Source of the DNA: Neoroseomonas marina
GTDB lineage: Bacteria > Pseudomonadota > Alphaproteobacteria > Acetobacterales > Acetobacteraceae
DNA length: 64,000 nt
Direction: 5' to 3'
Assembly (NCBI RefSeq): GCF_012927745.1
Contig: NZ_JABBKX010000003.1
Coordinates: forward strand, 496,001-560,000
The notes under the pieces are model-generated. The model searched no databases, was not told the origin of the DNA, and saw nothing but the letters and a program-made list of their open reading frames with translations. Numbering within the stretch: position 1 is the first letter of the stretch; the number at the start of each line of letters is the position of its first letter. The translations under genes and the position numbers were made by a program. Below, one piece after another: positions 9,169 through 18,900 of this stretch.

Positions 9169-9915
9169 ATGACCGCGCACGGGCCGATCGTCGAGGCCCG
9201 TGCGATCCACAAGCATTTCGGGCACCTCCACGTCCTCAAGGGTGTGGACCTGACGGTGGCCGAGAAGGAACTGGTGTTCCTGATCGGCCCCTCGGGCTCG
9301 GGCAAGTCGACGCTGCTGCGGTGCCTCAACCGGCTCGAGGATCCGACCTCGGGCACGGTGACCGTGGACGGGATCGACATGCTCGACCCGAAGACGGACA
9401 TCAACAAGGCCCGCCAGCGCATCGGCATGGTGTTCCAGTCCTTCAACCTCTACCCCCACATGACGGCGCTCGGGAACGTCATGCTCGCGCTGCGCAAGGT
9501 GCTCGGCATGGGGCGCGCGGAGGCCGAGGCGAAGGCCAAGGCGGCGCTCGATCGCGTGCACCTGGCCGATCGCGCGGACCACTACCCGCTGCAACTCTCG
9601 GGCGGGCAGCAGCAGCGCGTCGCCATCGCGCGCGCCATCGCGCTCGAACCGCGCGTGATGCTGTTCGACGAACCGACCAGCGCCCTCGATCCGGAACTCG
9701 TGGGCGGCGTGCTCGCGGTGATGCGCGAGCTGCGCGAGGACGGCATGACCATGGTCGTGGTCAGCCACGAGATGGGCTTCGCCAAGGCCGCGGCGGACCG
9801 CGTGGTGTTCATGGCCGACGGGGCGATCGTCGAGGAAGGCAAGCCCGCCGAGATCTTCGCCAATCCGCAGCATGCGCGGACCCGGGCGTTCATTTCGCAG
9901 ATCGAGCGGCATTGA
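9169..9915 (+). CDS. Amino acid ABC transporter ATP-binding protein
   Basis: A 248-residue ATPase of the polar amino acid (GlnQ/HisP) type. Walker A is GPSGSGKST, the Q-loop is [12 protein letters not shown], the ABC signature is LSGGQQQR, Walker B is [12 protein letters not shown] and the switch His is in VVVSHEMGF. It powers import of the ligand bound by the 8318 gene product through the permeases encoded further downstream. ATG 9169 lies eight bases after the binding protein stop; the longer open frame upstream only overlaps that gene. It is separated from the permeases by an antisense gene. Confidence 0.93.
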   Translation: MTAHGPIVEARAIHKHFGHLHVLKGVDLTVAEKELVFLIGPSGSGKSTLLRCLNRLEDPTSGTVTVDGIDMLDPKTDINKARQRIGMVFQSFNLYPHMTALGNVMLALRKVLGMGRAEAEAKAKAALDRVHLADRADHYPLQLSGGQQQRVAIARAIALEPRVMLFDEPTSALDPELVGGVLAVMRELREDGMTMVVVSHEMGFAKAAADRVVFMADGAIVEEGKPAEIFANPQHARTRAFISQIERH

Positions 9916-9931
9916 TGGGCGCGGCGTGCTT

Positions 9932-9987
9932 CGGGGAGGGTGCCGCCCTCCCCGGACCCCTCCCGCCAAAGGCCGAAGGGCCTTTGG
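9932..9987. repeat. Composite palindromic intergenic repeat, copy 1
   Basis: Two consecutive perfect hairpins after the ATPase gene: a 9-bp stem at 9932-9940/9946-9954 (C-rich) and a 9-bp stem at 9966-9974/9979-9987 (CCAAAGGCC paired with GGCCTTTGG, loop GAAG). The same order and near-identical core sequence recur downstream of the citrate synthase gene at 50557-50610. It lies between two convergent genes and could also act as a bidirectional terminator. Confidence 0.7.
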
Positions 9988-9998
9988 AAACCATCACC

Positions 9999-10583
9999 TC
10001 AGGTGTCGGTGCCTTCGCATTCCTGGGCGGGGCGGGTGAAGGCGATCCAGCCGCGGGGGCCACGCAGGCAACCGTTGCGCCATTCGCCCTGGATGACGCG
10101 GCCTTCGACGATCAACCGGCCGCGGCCATTCGGATGGGACCGGGACCAGCCGCCTTCGTACACGATGCGGGGGCCGGGCAGTTCGACGCGACCGGAGACG
10201 AAGAAGTCGTCGCGGAACTGGCCCTGCTGGATCGCCAGCACATCCTTGCCCGCGGTGATGGTCAGGCGACCCTGGCCCTCGGACTTGCCGCGCCGCAGCG
10301 TGCCCTCATAGATCATCGCGCGCGGCATGCCGCCTTCGCGCCAGTGGATCTCGCCGCGGCCCTCGCCTTCCGCCGGGCCCTCCGGGCAGCTGCCGGTCCA
10401 GGATGCCGTCAGGTCCGTGGCGTCCGCGCGCAGGCCGCCGCCCCAGAGCCAGCATCCCCCCGCCCCGTCCGTGACGAACCCGGCACGCCCGCCGGGCACC
10501 AGGCGCTCCTCCTCCGGCGGTGGCGCCGCCGCAACGCAGAACATCGCCATCAGTGCCAGGCAGGTCCGGGTCCCTCGTGTCAT
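9999..10583 (-). CDS. Secreted MORN-repeat-like protein
   Basis: A 194-residue protein with an N-terminal signal peptide (MTRGTRTCLALMAMFCVAAA). The mature region contains MORN-like units: GEGRGEIHWREGG, YEGTLRRGKSEGQGRLTI, YEGGWSRSHPNGRGRLIV and a trailing IQGEWRNGCLRG. MORN repeats form beta-hairpin arrays that bind lipids or proteins; no enzyme is implied. The ATG at 10583 has AAGGA nine bases upstream, better than the ATG at 10616. It is oriented against, and sits inside, an amino acid ABC transporter gene set, between the ATPase and permease genes. Confidence 0.7.
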   Translation of the reverse strand: MTRGTRTCLALMAMFCVAAAPPPEEERLVPGGRAGFVTDGAGGCWLWGGGLRADATDLTASWTGSCPEGPAEGEGRGEIHWREGGMPRAMIYEGTLRRGKSEGQGRLTITAGKDVLAIQQGQFRDDFFVSGRVELPGPRIVYEGGWSRSHPNGRGRLIVEGRVIQGEWRNGCLRGPRGWIAFTRPAQECEGTDT

Positions 10584-10627
10584 CCGCAGCAGTCCTTCGA
10601 CGTGTCGGGCGATCATAGGCCCATCCG

Positions 10628-11308
10628 ATGACCAACTGGGATCGCTTCGTCGACAGCTTCTTCAATGCGCGCGTCATGGCGCAGTACCTGCCCAAGATCA
10701 TCGAGGGCTTCGGGCTGACGGTCGTGCTCGCGCTCTGCATCATCGCCGCGGGGCTCGCGCTCGGCCTGCTGCTCGCGGTGGTCCGCGCCTTCGGCATCCG
10801 GCCGCTGAACTGGCTGATCATCTTCACGGTGGATCTGTTCCGCGCGCTGCCCCCGCTCGTCATCATCGTGCTGCTGTTCTTCGGCCTGCCCAACGCGGGC
10901 GTGGAACTGTCGGGCTTCGCCGCATCGTGGCTCGCGCTCACGCTAGTGCTGATGGCCTTCGCCGAGGAAATCTTCTGGGCCGGCATCACCTCGGTGCCGA
11001 GGGGCCAATGGGAGGCGGCGCGCTCGACCGGGCTCGGCTTCGTGCAGACCCTCGGCTACGTGGTGCTGCCGCAGGCGCTGCGCATCACCATCCCGCCGCT
11101 GACCAACCGCACCATCGCGATCACCAAGGGCACCGCCCTCGCCTCGGTCGTCGCGGTGCCGGACATCCTGGGTGCTGCGAATGCGGGGGTGTCCTTCTCC
11201 TTCAACCCCTCGCCGCTCACCCTCGGTGCGATCGCCTACCTCGTCCTGTTCCTGCCCGTCGTCGTGCTCGGCCGCTGGATCGAGACGCGCTTCGCGTGGA
11301 AGCGCTGA
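10628..11308 (+). CDS. Amino acid ABC transporter permease (first)
   Basis: A 226-residue inner-membrane permease of the HisM/GlnP type. Several hydrophobic helices are visible, beginning IIEGFGLTVVLALCIIAAGL. The EAA loop that contacts the ATPase is seen as WEAARSTGLGFVQTLGYVVLPQALR. It starts 45 bp after the 5' end of the divergent MORN-like gene, so its promoter may lie in that gap or within the antisense gene. It pairs with the second permease, which starts two bases after its stop. Confidence 0.92.
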   Translation: MTNWDRFVDSFFNARVMAQYLPKIIEGFGLTVVLALCIIAAGLALGLLLAVVRAFGIRPLNWLIIFTVDLFRALPPLVIIVLLFFGLPNAGVELSGFAASWLALTLVLMAFAEEIFWAGITSVPRGQWEAARSTGLGFVQTLGYVVLPQALRITIPPLTNRTIAITKGTALASVVAVPDILGAANAGVSFSFNPSPLTLGAIAYLVLFLPVVVLGRWIETRFAWKR

Positions 11309-11310
11309 TC

Positions 11311-11985
11311 ATGGATTCGTTCCTCGACACCTTCTTCAACTGGCAGATCATGCAGGAGGCGTCGCCGATCCTGCTACAGGGGCTGAAGGCGACGCTGCTG
11401 CTCTCGGCGCTGGTGGTGCCGCTCGGTTTCCTCGGCGGCGTCATCATCGCGGTGCTGGCGACCTTCCATGCCCCTTGGGTGAAGTGGCCGCTGCGCGTCT
11501 GGGTCGACACCTTCCGCGCCCTGCCGCCGCTCGTGCTGCTGATCTTCATCTTCGCCGGCCTGCCCTTCGTCGGCATCGATGTCGGCGCATGGGGCGCGGT
11601 GGCGATCGGCTTCTTCCTCAATACCGGCGCCTATTACGGGGAGATCCTGCGCGCCGGCATCGAGAGCGTGCCGCGCGGGCAGATCGAGGCCGCGCGCTCC
11701 ACGGGCCTCACCCGCGGGCAGACCATGGCCTATGTCGTGCTGCCCCAGGCGGTGCGGAACGTGCTGCCCGACCTGATCTCCAACACGCTCGAGGTGGTGA
11801 AGCTCACCTCCATCGCCTCGGTCGTCGCGCTACCGGAACTGCTCTTCCAGGCGCGCCAGGCGCAATCCGTGACCTACAACGCCTCGCCGATCATGGCCGC
11901 GGCGATCGCCTACTTCATCCTGCTCTGGCCGGTGGTCCGGCTGCTCAGCCGGCTCGAGAACCGGCAACTGGCCGGTCGGCGCTGA
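11311..11985 (+). CDS. Amino acid ABC transporter permease (second)
   Basis: A 224-residue permease homologous in layout to the preceding gene. Membrane helices include ATLLLSALVVPLGFLGGVII. The EAA-type loop is IEAARSTGLTRGQTMAYVVL followed by PQAVRNVLPDLISNTLEVVK. The presence of two similar but distinct permeases indicates a heterodimeric channel, as in His/Glu-Asp transporters. ATG 11311 is nearly adjacent to the upstream stop, supporting translational coupling. Confidence 0.92.
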   Translation: MDSFLDTFFNWQIMQEASPILLQGLKATLLLSALVVPLGFLGGVIIAVLATFHAPWVKWPLRVWVDTFRALPPLVLLIFIFAGLPFVGIDVGAWGAVAIGFFLNTGAYYGEILRAGIESVPRGQIEAARSTGLTRGQTMAYVVLPQAVRNVLPDLISNTLEVVKLTSIASVVALPELLFQARQAQSVTYNASPIMAAAIAYFILLWPVVRLLSRLENRQLAGRR

Positions 11986-12054
11986 CTGGGCGATGATGCC
12001 CGGGATCCGCGCCGGCAGAGCGCGGTCCAGGGACATTCGCCAGGATTGCCGCCC

Positions 12055-13023
12055 ATGACCTTCCGCCTTCCCCGCCGTCCGCTGCTGGCCGCGATCGCGG
12101 CGCTTCCGGCGCCTGCCCTCGCGCAGGGCAGCAGCCAGGCACGTCCCGTCACCATCGTCGTCCCATTCGCGCCGGGCGGCAGCACCGACATCGTCAGCCG
12201 CCTGATGGCCGAGCGCATGACGACCGTCCTCGGCCAGCCCGTGCAGGTGGAGAACCGGCCGGGTGCGAACACCATCATCGGCGCCGAATACGTCGCGCGA
12301 TCGCGCCCCGATGGGCTGACGCTGCTGATGGCCGCCGGCACGACGCTGACGATCAATCCGGTGATCGTGCCCAACCTTCCCTACAAGGTCGACGACTTCG
12401 CCCCGGTGACGCTGGCGACCACCTTCCCCTTCGGAATTCTCACTCGCCTGCAGGGTGGGCCGGTGGACGTGGCGGCCTGGGTCGCCGCGGCCAAGGCACG
12501 GCCGGGGCAGATGACCTACGGCACCAACGGGCCGACCACGCTGACCAACGTCGCGATGCTGATGGTCATGCAGCGGCTCGGCATCACCATGCAGGACGTG
12601 ACGTATCGCGGGGATTCGGCGCAGCTCGCGGCGTTCCTCGCCGGCGACCTCGACATGCTGATCGTCGCGGGCGGCACCGCCATCCCCGCCCACCGCAACC
12701 AGCAGGGCCGGCTGATCGCGTGGACCAGCGCGCGCAAGGTGGAATCGACGCCGGAGGTGCCGACCGCCGCCGACTACGCGCCAGGCCTCGACGCGCTGTC
12801 CTGGTTCGGCCTGCTCGCGCCCGCGCGCACGCCCCCCGAAGTCGTGCAACGCACCAACGCTGCCGCCAACGAGGCCCTGCAGGACTCCCGCATCCGCGAA
12901 CGGCTGACCAACGAAGGTCAGTTCCTCGCCGGCGGCAGCCCGCAGGACTTCACGGACTTCCTGCGCCGCTCGGACGAGCTCTGGCGGCCGATTCTCAGCC
13001 GGCTCGACGTGCCGCGGAACTGA
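12055..13023 (+). CDS. Bug-family tripartite tricarboxylate receptor-type binding protein
   Basis: A 322-residue periplasmic binding protein of the Bug (TctC-like) family. It has an N-terminal signal peptide (RRPLLAAIAALPAPALA), then PVTIVVPFAPGGSTDIVSRL, VENRPGANTIIGAEYVA and the RPGQMTYGTNG/TYRGDSAQL region that line the carboxylate-binding cleft. Members bind carboxylates and usually work with TctA/TctB membrane subunits, none of which are nearby. ATG 12055 is preferred over TTG 12046. Orphan receptors like this are very abundant in Betaproteobacteria and Acetobacteraceae. Ligand unknown. Confidence 0.9.
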   Translation: MTFRLPRRPLLAAIAALPAPALAQGSSQARPVTIVVPFAPGGSTDIVSRLMAERMTTVLGQPVQVENRPGANTIIGAEYVARSRPDGLTLLMAAGTTLTINPVIVPNLPYKVDDFAPVTLATTFPFGILTRLQGGPVDVAAWVAAAKARPGQMTYGTNGPTTLTNVAMLMVMQRLGITMQDVTYRGDSAQLAAFLAGDLDMLIVAGGTAIPAHRNQQGRLIAWTSARKVESTPEVPTAADYAPGLDALSWFGLLAPARTPPEVVQRTNAAANEALQDSRIRERLTNEGQFLAGGSPQDFTDFLRRSDELWRPILSRLDVPRN

Positions 13024-13098
13024 CGCGGAACGATGGACCGTGCCGCGGCCGGGCGGCCGGTCGCCGGTGATGGTCGAGCGAGTCCAATAGGGACCGAT

Positions 13099-13120
13099 CG
13101 GGGGGAGCGCCCTCCCCCCG
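13099..13120. terminator. GC-rich hairpin between convergent genes
   Basis: A perfect 9-bp stem (CGGGGGGAG paired with CTCCCCCCG, 4-base loop) lies between the Bug receptor stop (13023) and the convergent DUF3237-like stop (13128). There is no strong T-tract, so it is a probable rather than certain intrinsic terminator, usable from both sides. Confidence 0.5.
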
Positions 13121-13127
13121 CTGTGCC

Positions 13128-13595
13128 TCAGGCGATGGCGTACACGTCGTAGGTGGGGCCCGACGGCGGGCGCTGCCCGATGCCCACCGCGAGGATCCTG
13201 TTCATCCAGGCGAGCTCCGGCGCGCCCGTCTCGAAGCGCATCGCCGTGCGGAAATAGTAGTCCGACGGATCGACGGTCTGGCCGGAATTGAGCCGAGCCA
13301 GCACCTCCGGCGTGCCGGTGCGGATGCCGCTGTAATGCATGTAGACCACGCCGCCGGTTACCGACTTCAGCGTCAGCCGGACATCCATGTGCGCAGTGCC
13401 GTCGGGGTCGACGCGCAGCCAGTCGGCGGCCGAGCCGGGCATCACCTCGCCCTTGAAACGCGGGCCTTCGGCGGTGCCGCCGGTCACCGGAATGATGCGC
13501 AGTTCCCCGTTGCGTGCCGTGCCGACCATCTGCGGCGTGCCGACGGTCAGGACGATGCGGAATAGGAATTCGGACTTGAGCGGCAGTGGCGTCAC
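13128..13595 (-). CDS. DUF3237-like protein
   Basis: A 155-residue protein resembling the DUF3237 family of small beta-barrel proteins. Key stretches are PLKSEFLFRIVLTVGTPQMV near the start, GEVMPGSAADWLRVDPDG in the middle and YYFRTAMRFETGAPELAWMN near the end. The function of the family is not established. The GTG start at 13595 has GGGGAG six bases upstream. The rhodanese gene at 13640 is upstream on the same strand with a 44-bp gap, so the two may be co-transcribed. Confidence 0.8.
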   Translation of the reverse strand: MTPLPLKSEFLFRIVLTVGTPQMVGTARNGELRIIPVTGGTAEGPRFKGEVMPGSAADWLRVDPDGTAHMDVRLTLKSVTGGVVYMHYSGIRTGTPEVLARLNSGQTVDPSDYYFRTAMRFETGAPELAWMNRILAVGIGQRPPSGPTYDVYAIA

Positions 13596-13639
13596 GGCGT
13601 TCTCCCCATCAGGACGATGGCGGGGAGGATGCCCGCGCC

Positions 13640-14056
13640 TCAGCGCTGGCGCCAGGGCAGCCCGTCCGCCTTCCACCCCGCCACGACGCCGCGATGCCCC
13701 TGCGGGTCGACCGGGCCTTCGAAGCCGTCGGCGACGTTGAAGGCGTGCGGGAAGCCCGCCGCCTGCGCCGCCTGGCAGGCCGCGAGCGATCGCGCGCCGG
13801 ACCGGCAGATGAAGTAGACCTTGTGGAGCGGCGTCAGCCCCGCCTTGTGCAGCTGGTCGGCGAAATGCCCGTTCACCTGCATGGTCGGGTAGATCTGCCA
13901 CGGCACCAGCACGGTCTGCTTCGCGATGCTGGTCAGGTCGGGCAGGCCGACGAAGTTCCACTCCGCATCGGTGCGCACGTCGACAAGCGCGGCCTGCGGA
14001 TCGTTCCGCAGCGCTTCCCAGGTTTCCTTCGGGCTGACATCCGGCACGCCTGCCAC
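13640..14056 (-). CDS. Rhodanese-like domain protein
   Basis: A 138-residue single rhodanese domain. The substrate loop with the catalytic Cys is FICRSGARS (Cys84), and the Asp-containing strand VDVRTDAEWNFVG is typical. Rhodanese domains transfer sulfane sulfur (thiosulfate or persulfide) in the cytoplasm. The GTG at 14056 is preceded by GAGGAG with good spacing; a longer open frame to 14269 runs into the divergent TetR gene and is not believed. It is divergent from the TetR gene with a 127-bp shared upstream region. Confidence 0.85.
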   Translation of the reverse strand: MAGVPDVSPKETWEALRNDPQAALVDVRTDAEWNFVGLPDLTSIAKQTVLVPWQIYPTMQVNGHFADQLHKAGLTPLHKVYFICRSGARSLAACQAAQAAGFPHAFNVADGFEGPVDPQGHRGVVAGWKADGLPWRQR

Positions 14057-14183
14057 GGCACGATCTCCTCGGGGGCACCGCGCCCCGTCGCAAAATGGTG
14101 CGACGCACGATCGAGGGCAACCGTGACGTCCGCCGGAGCGCGCTGCTATAGCCGCCTGACGACTGACGGATTTCTTCAGCGCC

Positions 14184-14813
14184 ATGAGAACCACTGCGTC
14201 CGAGCAGGAAGACCGCGCCGCCGCCACCCGCGAGCGGATCCTCGACGCCGCCTGGGACCTGTTCCGCACGCTGGGCTACCAGAAGACCGCCGTGGCCGAC
14301 ATCGCGCGCGAGATCGGCATGTCGCCCGCGAACGTCTACCGCTTCTTCCCCTCCAAGAGCGCGATTAACGAGGCGATCGCCGCCCGCCTGCTCGAGGGCG
14401 TGGCCGGCGACCTCGAATCGATCGCGGCCGGGTCGGGCAGCGCGGGCGAACGGCTCAAGGCGGTGCTCCGCACCCTGCACGACCGGCACCTGGCGCTGTT
14501 CTTCTCCCAGAAGCGCATGCACGACATGGTCTCGGCCGCCATGACCGAGCACTGGGGCGTGGTCGCCGCCTTCATCGCGCGCATCGAGGCCGCCCTGGCC
14601 CGCATCGTCGCCGACGGCATCGCCGCGGGGGATTTCGCGCCGGTCGATCCCGCGACGGCGGCGCGGATGATGAAGCAGGGCACCATGTGCTGGATGCACC
14701 CCGAGCTGATCGCCGATGCCCTCGACAAGCGCGCCATGGACGAGGCGCAAATGGCCGCCGAGCTGGAGGAGATGCTGGACCTGCTGATCCGGGGCCTGAG
14801 GCTTGATTCCTGA
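14184..14813 (+). CDS. TetR/AcrR family transcriptional regulator
   Basis: A 209-residue TetR-type repressor. The N-terminal HTH is seen as ILDAAWDLFRTLGYQKTAVA then DIAREIGMSPANVYRFFPSK (residues about 20-60). The C-terminal helical domain should bind an effector. It lies directly upstream of an RND efflux adaptor and pump, which it probably represses. An AT-rich promoter region of 66 bp separates it from the adaptor gene. It is divergent from the rhodanese gene. Confidence 0.9.
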   Translation: MRTTASEQEDRAAATRERILDAAWDLFRTLGYQKTAVADIAREIGMSPANVYRFFPSKSAINEAIAARLLEGVAGDLESIAAGSGSAGERLKAVLRTLHDRHLALFFSQKRMHDMVSAAMTEHWGVVAAFIARIEAALARIVADGIAAGDFAPVDPATAARMMKQGTMCWMHPELIADALDKRAMDEAQMAAELEEMLDLLIRGLRLDS

Positions 14814-14826
14814 TTACTGACGATTA

Positions 14827-14856
14827 TTGACTTTTATCAGATAGCAGGAGTATCCT
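14827..14856 (+). promoter_or_regulatory. Probable sigma-70-type promoter of the RND operon
   Basis: TTGACT at 14827-14832 and TATCCT at 14851-14856 are separated by 18 bp in an unusually AT-rich stretch directly before the RND adaptor gene. The site is a natural place for TetR binding, but no clean palindromic operator is seen. Confidence 0.5.
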
Positions 14857-14879
14857 GGCGCGAGCCCAGGAGCCATGCC

Positions 14880-15962
14880 ATGCGTCGCGCCCTTCCCGCC
14901 CTCGCACTGCTCGCCGCCCTGCCCGCCTGCCGCGACGGCGCCGGCCAGGCCGCCGCCCCCGAGCCCCCCAAGCCCGTCCAGGTCGCCGAGATCCGCTTCG
15001 TCCCGGCCGAGCAGCCCCGCGCCTTCGCCGGCGTGGTGAAGGCCAGGCGCGAGGCCGACATCGCCTTCCGCGCCGGTGGCCGCGTCCAGGCGCGCCTGGT
15101 CGATGTCGGGACCATCGTGACCGCCGGGCAGGAACTCGCCCGGCTGGACCCGGCCGACATCGCGCTGTCGGTCCGGGCGGCGGAGGCCGACCTCGCCGCC
15201 GCCGAGGCCGAATCCCGCCGCGCCGCGGCCGATGCCGCGCGATCCCGCACCCTGCTCGCCGCCGGCCATGTCGCCGCGGCCTATGACGACCAGCGCCAGG
15301 CCTCGGCCCGCACGGCGGAGGAACGCGTCGCCTCCGCCCGCGCCGCGCTCGACCTCGCGCGCAACCGGCTCGGCTACACCGTGCTGCGCGCGCCGACCGA
15401 TGGCGTCGTGACCGCCCTCGTCGCCGAGGTCGGCCAGGTCGTCGCCGAGGGCCAGGCCGTGATGCGCATGGCGGACCCCGCCGAGCGCGAGCTCATGGTC
15501 CAGGTGCCCGAAGGCGCCCTTCCCGGCCTCGCCGGCGCGCAGGCCGAAGCCGTGCTCTGGGCGCGCCCGAACGAGCCCATCCTCGCCCGCCTGCGCGAGG
15601 TCGCGCCCCAGGCCGACCCGATGCTGCGCACCTATTCCGCGCGCTTCTCGCTGCCCGCCGCGCCGGACTGGGCCGCGCTCGGCATGACCGGCACGATCCG
15701 TCTGCGCGCGGAAAGCGAGCCCGTCGCCCTGCTGCCGGCCTCCGCCCTGCACGACCGCGGCCAGGGGCCGATGGTGTGGAAGGTCCAGGGCGAGCGCGTC
15801 GTCGCCGTGCCGGTCGAGGTCGCGCGGCTCGGCGAGACGCAGGTCGCGCTGCGCGGCCCGCTCGCCGAGGGAGACCGCATCGTGGCCCTCGGCCCGCAAC
15901 TGCTCGATCCCGGGGCCAATGTGCGCGTGGTGCAGAACCGCGCCGCCGCGACGCTTCGCTAG
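14880..15962 (+). CDS. RND efflux periplasmic adaptor subunit (lipoprotein)
   Basis: A 360-residue membrane fusion protein. The signal sequence ends in a lipobox (LAALPAC, Cys17), so it is probably lipid-anchored. The barrel-sandwich hybrid is marked by ADIAFRAGGRVQARLVDVGT and RAPTDGVVTALVAEVGQVV, with an Ala/Arg-rich coiled hairpin between them. It links the inner-membrane pump encoded next to an outer-membrane channel; no channel gene is in the neighbourhood. AGGAG lies seven bases before the ATG. Regulated presumably by the adjacent TetR. Confidence 0.9.
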   Translation: MRRALPALALLAALPACRDGAGQAAAPEPPKPVQVAEIRFVPAEQPRAFAGVVKARREADIAFRAGGRVQARLVDVGTIVTAGQELARLDPADIALSVRAAEADLAAAEAESRRAAADAARSRTLLAAGHVAAAYDDQRQASARTAEERVASARAALDLARNRLGYTVLRAPTDGVVTALVAEVGQVVAEGQAVMRMADPAERELMVQVPEGALPGLAGAQAEAVLWARPNEPILARLREVAPQADPMLRTYSARFSLPAAPDWAALGMTGTIRLRAESEPVALLPASALHDRGQGPMVWKVQGERVVAVPVEVARLGETQVALRGPLAEGDRIVALGPQLLDPGANVRVVQNRAAATLR

Positions 15963-15974
15963 GGCCGCGCCGCC

Positions 15975-18900
15975 ATGGGGTTCAATCTCTCCGACTGGGG
16001 CGTGCGCAACGGCGCGCTGACGCTGTTCCTCATCGTCATGCTCGGCGCCGCGGGGGCGATGGCCTATCTGCGCCTCGGCCGCGCGGAGGATCCCGGCTTC
16101 ACCATCAAGGTCATGGTCGTCACCGCGCAATGGCCGGGTGCCACGGCGGAGGAAATGCAGCGCCACGTCGCCGACCCGATCGAGAGCCGGTTGCAGGACC
16201 TGCCCTGGCTGGATCGCGTCGAGACATTCACCCGCCCCGGCCAGGCCGCGATGACCGTGGTGCTGCGCGACACCACCCCGCCGCGGGAGGTGCAGAACCT
16301 CTGGTACCAGGTGCGCAAGAAGGTCGGCGACATGCGGCACATGCTGCCCGCCGGCGTCATCGGCCCCTTCTTCGACGACGAGTATTCCGACGTCTGGTCC
16401 GCCATCTACGCGGTGACCGGCGCCGACAACGCCGAACTGGTCCGCCAGGCGGAGGCGCTGCGCGCCCGGCTGCTGCGCGTGCCCGGCGTCGACAAGGTCA
16501 GGATCTTCGGCGAACAGCCCCAGCGCATCCATGTCGAGGTCGCCCATGCGCGCCTCGCCTCACTCGGCCTGCAGCCGCAGGCGATCCTCGACGCGCTGGC
16601 CCGCCACAACCCCGTCACGCCGGCCGGCGTGGTGGAAGGCAGCGCGACGCGGCTGCATCTGCGCGTCGATGGCGGCTTCGACGGCCTCGCCGCGGTGCGC
16701 GAGGTCCCGGTCGCCGCCAATGGCCGCTCGCTGCGCCTCGGCGACATCGCCGAGGTCACGCGCGGCTTCGCCGATCCGGCGTCGAGCGGCATCCGCCAGG
16801 GCGGGGAGAATGCCGTGCTGCTCGCGGTGGCGAAGCAGCCGGGGGTGAACGTGCTGACGCTCGGCCAGGACCTCGCCGCGGCGATGGAGGCGCAGCGCCG
16901 CGTCATCCCGATGGGCATCACCGTCACGCAGATCGTCGACCAGGCCCATGTGGTGCAGGAGAGCATCGCCGAGTTCCTGATGAAGTTCGTCGCCGCCCTC
17001 GGCGTGGTGATGCTGGTCTCCTTCCTCTCGCTCGGCTTCCGGGCCGGGATCATCGTCGCGCTGTCCGTGCCGCTGACGCTCGCCATCGTCTTCCTGGTGA
17101 TGCTCGCGACCGGGATGGAGCTCGAGCGCGTGACGCTCGGCGCGCTGATCCTCTCCCTCGGCCTGCTGGTCGACGACGCGATCATCGCCATCGAGGCGAT
17201 GGTCGTGAAGCTCGAGGAAGGCTGGAGCCGCGCCAAGGCCGCGACCTTCGCCTGGACCTCCACCGCCGGGCCGATGCTCTCGGGCACGCTGGTGACGGTG
17301 GCGGGCTTCCTGCCGGTCGGCTTCGCGCGGTCCACCGCGGGCGAATATGCGGGCGGGATCTTCTGGGTGGTGGGCATCGCCCTCGTCGCCTCCTGGCTCG
17401 TGGCGGTGCTGTTCACGCCCTGGCTCGGGGTGAAGCTGCTGCCCTCGCCCAAGCCAGGGTCGCACCACGACGCCTATGACGGGCGCGGCTACCGCGCGCT
17501 GCGCCGCCTGGTCGGCTGGGCGGTGGATCACCGCGTGGCGGTGATCAGCGCGACGCTCCTCGTCCTCGTCGCCGGCTTCGCGGCCATGGGCCAGGTCCGC
17601 AAGCAGTTCTTCCCGACCTCGGCACGGCTCGAGCTGCTGGTGGACATCAACTTGCGGCAGGGGGCCGGCTACGCGGCGACGCTCGACGCCGCGCAGCGCA
17701 TCGAGCAGGCGATCGAGGGCGACCCCGATGCGCGGCTGGTGACGACCTATCTCGGCCAGGGCTCGCCGCGCTTCTTCCTGGCGCTGAACCCCGACCTGCC
17801 GAACGAGGCCTTCGCCAAGATCATCGTCCAGGCGCGCGACGTGCCGGCGCGCGAACGCCTGCGCGACCGGCTCAACGCCCTGGTCGCGGACGGGCTGGTG
17901 CCGGAGGCGCGGGTGCGCGTCTCGCGGCTCGATTTCGGCCCGCCGGTCGGCTTCCCCGTGCAGTTCCGCATCCATGGCGACGACCCCGCCGCGCTGCGCC
18001 GCGCCGGCGAGGACGTGATGGCCGTGATGCGCGCCACCCCCGGCACGCGCGACGTGCAACTCCATTGGGGCGAGCGCGCGCCGGCGCTGCGCCTCGAACT
18101 CGACCGCGCCCGCGTGGCGGAGCTCGGCCTCTCCCCGGCGCAGGTCGCCTCCTCCCTGCAATTGCTGCTGACGGGCGTGACCGCGACGCAGCACCGCGAG
18201 GGCAACCGCCTGGTCGACGTCGTCCTTCGCGCCCCGGCCGCCGAACGCCTGACGACGGAGACGCTCGCCGACCTCTCCCTCGCCACGCCGTCGGGGCCGG
18301 TACCGCTGTCCCAGGTCGCGCGGCTGCTGCCTGAGGCCGAGGAGCCGATCCTGTATCGCCGCAACCGCGAAGCCTACCTGACCGTCCGCGCCGACGTCGC
18401 GCCGGGACTGCAGGGGCCGGACGTCTCGGCCGCGGTGCGTGCGCGCCTCGACCCGGTGATCGCCTCCCTGCCGGTCGGCCTGCGCATCGAGGCCGGCGGC
18501 GCGGCGGAGGAATCGGGCAAGGCCAATGCCGCGCTCTTCGCCCTGTTTCCGGTGATGATCGCCGTGATGCTGGTGCTGCTGATGGTCCAGCTGCGGCATT
18601 TCGGGCGGGTCGCGCTGGTGCTGGCGACGGCGCCGCTCGGCATCCCGGGTGCTGCCTTCGCGCTGCTGGCCCTCGGCGCGCCCTTCGGCTTCGTCGCACT
18701 GCTCGGCGTCATCGCGCTGGCCGGGATGGTCATGCGCAACACGCAGATCCTGGTGGATCAGGTGCGCCAGGATCTCGAGGCCGGGCTCGACCTTCGCGCC
18801 GCCATCGTCGAGAGCACCGTCCGCCGCACCCGCCCGGTGCTGCTGACGGCGCTGGCCGCCGTGCTCGCCTTCATCCCGCTGACCCTGTCGGTCTTCTGGG

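Noticed and set aside
12055..13023. Idea that the Bug receptor belongs to the preceding ABC transporter
   Set aside because: Bug proteins work with TctAB-type permeases, not with polar amino acid ABC permeases; closeness alone is not evidence.
14087..14104. Short palindrome GTCGCA-N6-TGCGAC between the rhodanese and tetR genes
   Set aside because: Only 6-bp arms in GC-rich DNA, so chance is likely, although a TetR site here is possible.
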